Part shown: positions 61,701 through 64,000 of the stretch, one piece after another
How the letters are laid out: every line of letters starts with the position of its first letter
How positions within the stretch are numbered: the stretch's first letter is position 1
Assembly (NCBI GenBank): GCA_021399435.1
Contig: JAJTUP010000046.1
Span: forward strand, 248,001-312,000
DNA from: Diaporthe sp. PMI_573
Taxonomy: Eukaryota; Ascomycota; Sordariomycetes; Diaporthales; Diaporthaceae
DNA length: 64,000 bases
Direction of reading: 5' to 3'
Made by a program: the position numbers and the translations under genes
The notes under the pieces: generated by a model
The model's input: only the letters and a program-made list of their open reading frames with translations
The model's database searches: none
What the model was told of the DNA's origin: nothing

Positions 61701-64000
61701 TCCACGCTCGAAGCAAGTCAACCATCCCCACTTGAATGGCCGTGCAGAGGGTCTGTGACAAGACTGGCTCGTCGATTCTGCTCTTGTCCTTGTGCCTGGC
61801 CAACTCCTCCAGGACGGACCGCCTGCAGCCGAGAGACTTCAGATACACGTCGCAGTCCTCCAGGCTCTGGTTGAACATTTGATAAGACCGAAGTCCCCAC
61901 GCCATACGGGCATACTGGGCGCCTTGTCCAGTAAAGACAAAAGATAACTCAGGAGTCCTAGAAGGAACGCTCCAAGTACTCGGTGTCATCTCTTGTTGGA
62001 CATCGATGGTCATGTCGGAAGCAAGGCTGAAAATAGAGAATGATCGGTAACTGAGTAATGACCGTCTCGCAGAAAGCGTATAGGCTAAATCGGACAAATA
62101 ATCTGTGGTTTTCTTTTCTGACGGCAGTCCCTTCAGGAACTCATGGAGAGTCTCAGCTTGCCTCCGTGTACCGTCCTCGTCGGCAGCCGAAAGAGGGATT
62201 ATGGCAAAAGGTATGTGGGGTGCAGGATATGTACCTGGCCCATCCACGCAGCCATTGACGCCGTCGGTGTCGTGCTTTCCGTGGACCGTATCAATACCAA
62301 CAGCCACATTCGCGTAGCCGTTCGTGTGCTCTTGTAGGTGCCCAATCGTGTCGCCAGTGGCATGAGTGCCATTGGTGTGCCCGTTCGTATATCCATTGGT
62401 TGTGGGAGTAAAGTCGACACCGTTTGTGTGCCCATTCATATATCCTTTCGTACTGCCTCCGGAATGGTTGCCGTTCGCTACAGAGACATGGTTGCCTTGC
62501 AAGCCTCGAGTACGTAAGTAGTTATAGGCATCATCTAAAATCACATGAGCATTAGAGCCACCGTAGCCAAAGTTGCTCACAGAAGCTCTGCGGACTGCGG
62601 CGGTGGGCCAAGGCACAGGATCCTTGGGGAACTGGTCGCCTAGTATTAGCCGTCTGCCACAGCGAAACGGATCAACATGTCACTTACCCGAAGCCGCGAC
62701 CGGACCAAGTCAATGACCTGGTTAGGTTTCTCGAGATTGGAAATTGGCGGGACTATGCCGTTCTCGAGTGCCAGGACTGTCTTTATGACGCTTGCGAGAC
62801 CACTGGCACCCTCCAGGTGTCCAATGTTCGACTTCGCGGAACCAACCCAGATGGGGCGTTCCTCTTCGCGATGTTCACCAAACGCCGTACCGATAGCAGC
62901 CGCTTCCAAGGGATCACCAACTTTGGTACCGGTGCCGTGGGCTTCGACGTAGTCAGTCTCGGCAAGGCTCAACCCAGCGCGACTGTACGTGCTGCGAAAC
63001 AGATCGATCTGGGCCTGGGTACTTGGCTGCGTAATGCTAGGTGTTCTGCCATCTTGATTCGCGCCAGTGGCCCGGATCACGGCCCGAATGACGTCCCCAT
63101 CCTTCAAGGCCTCAACTAGAGGTTTCAGCACTACAAATCCGAATCCTTCGCCCCGGCTATAACCGTTGGCTCTGTGATCAAAACTATAACAATGTCCATC
63201 GGGTGAGAGAAAATCAGCGTTTGATAATGGGACCGTTTGGCTCTCGGGAGCCATAAGCGTGTTGCCGCCGCAGACCAAGCTCAACCTGGACTCGCCCTGA
63301 ATCAAACTCTGGCATGCAAGGTGCAAGGCGTAAAGCCCACCAGAACATGCGGTGTCAACCGTCAGGGACGGTCCAGAGAGGTCGAAGAAATGACTGATCC
63401 GATTCGATAGCATTGCCGAGCCGAATGAGGTGACGCCGTACCGTGACTGGTGTTCGGGATCCCGGGATTGGATAGCCTCGCCGTCGCGCCCGAAAGAGGC
63501 ACAGAACACCGAGGTAGGAGACCTTACTAGGCATTCCATAGGTATACCAGCTTCGATATGGTTAGTCGGCGAAGAGAAAGCATCATGTTGGTAGGAATTT
63601 GCGAACCATTTTCGAACGCCCTGTACGAGCCCTCCAGGAGACCACGCTGCAGCGGGTCCAGGATGGATGCCTCGGCGGGTGACATATTGAAAAACGGGGC
63701 ATCAAACGCTCGGGGGTCCTCATCCATGAAGTGTGCCTTGCGGACACGGGTCTGAAAAGGTTAGTCGGCAGACATCAAACCTTAACCATATCGTGCCAGC
63801 GAAGACTTACGCTGTCCAATCTTGCAGGATCTGGATGGTAAAATGCTGTTTCGTGCAATTAGGTGCCAAGTCTAGAGCTCTCGCGGTGCCAGTGGAATTC
63901 TCACCATCAAGGTTATAGCGCGAAGGAGGTACTTCTTTGGCAGCGCATCTTCCACTCAGAAGCATTTCCCAAAATGCCTGCGGCGACACAGCCTCTGCAG
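55701..64000 (-). CDS. HR-PKS 2: KS-AT-DH-MT-ER-KR-ACP (N-terminus beyond window)
   Basis: Exons, minus order: 64,000(partial)-63,905; 63,845-63,811; 63,751-63,607; 63,550-62,688; 62,631-59,349; 59,290-59,104; 59,034-55,701. Introns of 56-69 nt all restore frame. About 2,647 residues are visible; perhaps 15-50 N-terminal residues are missing. KS: Cys codon 63,347-63,345 in [23 protein letters not shown] Gly/Asn/His-rich linker (about 62,490-62,230) precedes AT. AT Ser 61,671-61,669 in GHSSGE. DH His 60,684-60,682 (HxxxGxxxxP) and Asp in HPTTLD near 60,100. MT with intact VGAGTG near 59,190, so C-methylation is likely. ER with GAGGVG near 57,445. KR with GGLGGLG near 56,820 and NYAAGN near 56,390. 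ACP Ser 55,841-55,839 in GVDSL. No release domain. It should make a reduced, methyl-branched chain; relation to PKS 1 is open (two chains joined, or one feeding the other). Confidence 0.92.

Noticed and set aside
1..64000. CRISPR arrays, rRNA or bacterial operons
   Set aside because: None seen; introns and gene content are fungal.

Overview
This window looks like part of a chromosome of a filamentous ascomycete (Pezizomycotina). The evidence is short spliceosomal introns (about 50-130 nt, GTRAGT-type donors, CTAAC-like branch sites), two multidomain highly reducing polyketide synthases (HR-PKS), a START-like accessory protein of a fungal type, and long AT-rich stretches in which retrotransposon reading frames carry dense C-to-T and G-to-A changes with TAG/TAA stops, the mark of repeat-induced point mutation (RIP). 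I cannot name the species.

Positions 1 to about 34,000 are a RIP-degraded repeat desert. It holds a solo LTR (690-876, target duplication TGCTT); a complete Ty3/Gypsy element on the minus strand (element A, 10,887-18,478, 187-bp LTRs, duplication TTTTC); a second Gypsy-like relic (element B, about 20,900-32,300); and, nested inside B, a complete Ty3/Gypsy chromovirus (element C, 23,212-30,879, 492-bp LTRs, duplication TATAG). A pair of inverted 258-bp LTR-like repeats brackets B. A MITE with perfect 46-bp inverted repeats lies at 4,812-5,372. Few genes survive: an apparently intact two-exon small membrane protein (8,210-8,735), a possible membrane-protein fragment (7,163-7,750) and a relic secreted protein near 10,168. 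GC-rich coding-looking islands (8,880-9,960 and 18,600-19,400) are broken and unrecognised.

Positions 32,650 to 36,650 form a border zone of dying genes: a RIP-damaged FAD-linked (BBE-type) oxidoreductase, a P450 C-terminus with an internal deletion and frameshift, a fragment of an uncharacterised fungal protein, and a mariner-like MITE with TA duplications.

Positions 36,771 to 64,000 carry an intact-looking polyketide gene cluster: P450 (-), START-like/DUF7053-like small protein (-), HR-PKS 1 (+, about 2,450 aa, KS-AT-DH-inactive MT remnant-ER-KR-ACP), O-methyltransferase-like protein (-, catalytic His replaced by Asn), soluble SDR (-), membrane-anchored SDR (+), and HR-PKS 2 (-, KS-AT-DH-MT-ER-KR-ACP, N-terminus cut by the window end). 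Both synthases end in an ACP with no release domain. The likely product is made from one or two highly reduced polyketide chains, one with methyl branches, tailored by oxidation and carbonyl reduction. No cluster transcription factor, transporter, thioesterase or acyltransferase is visible here; they may lie beyond 64,000.
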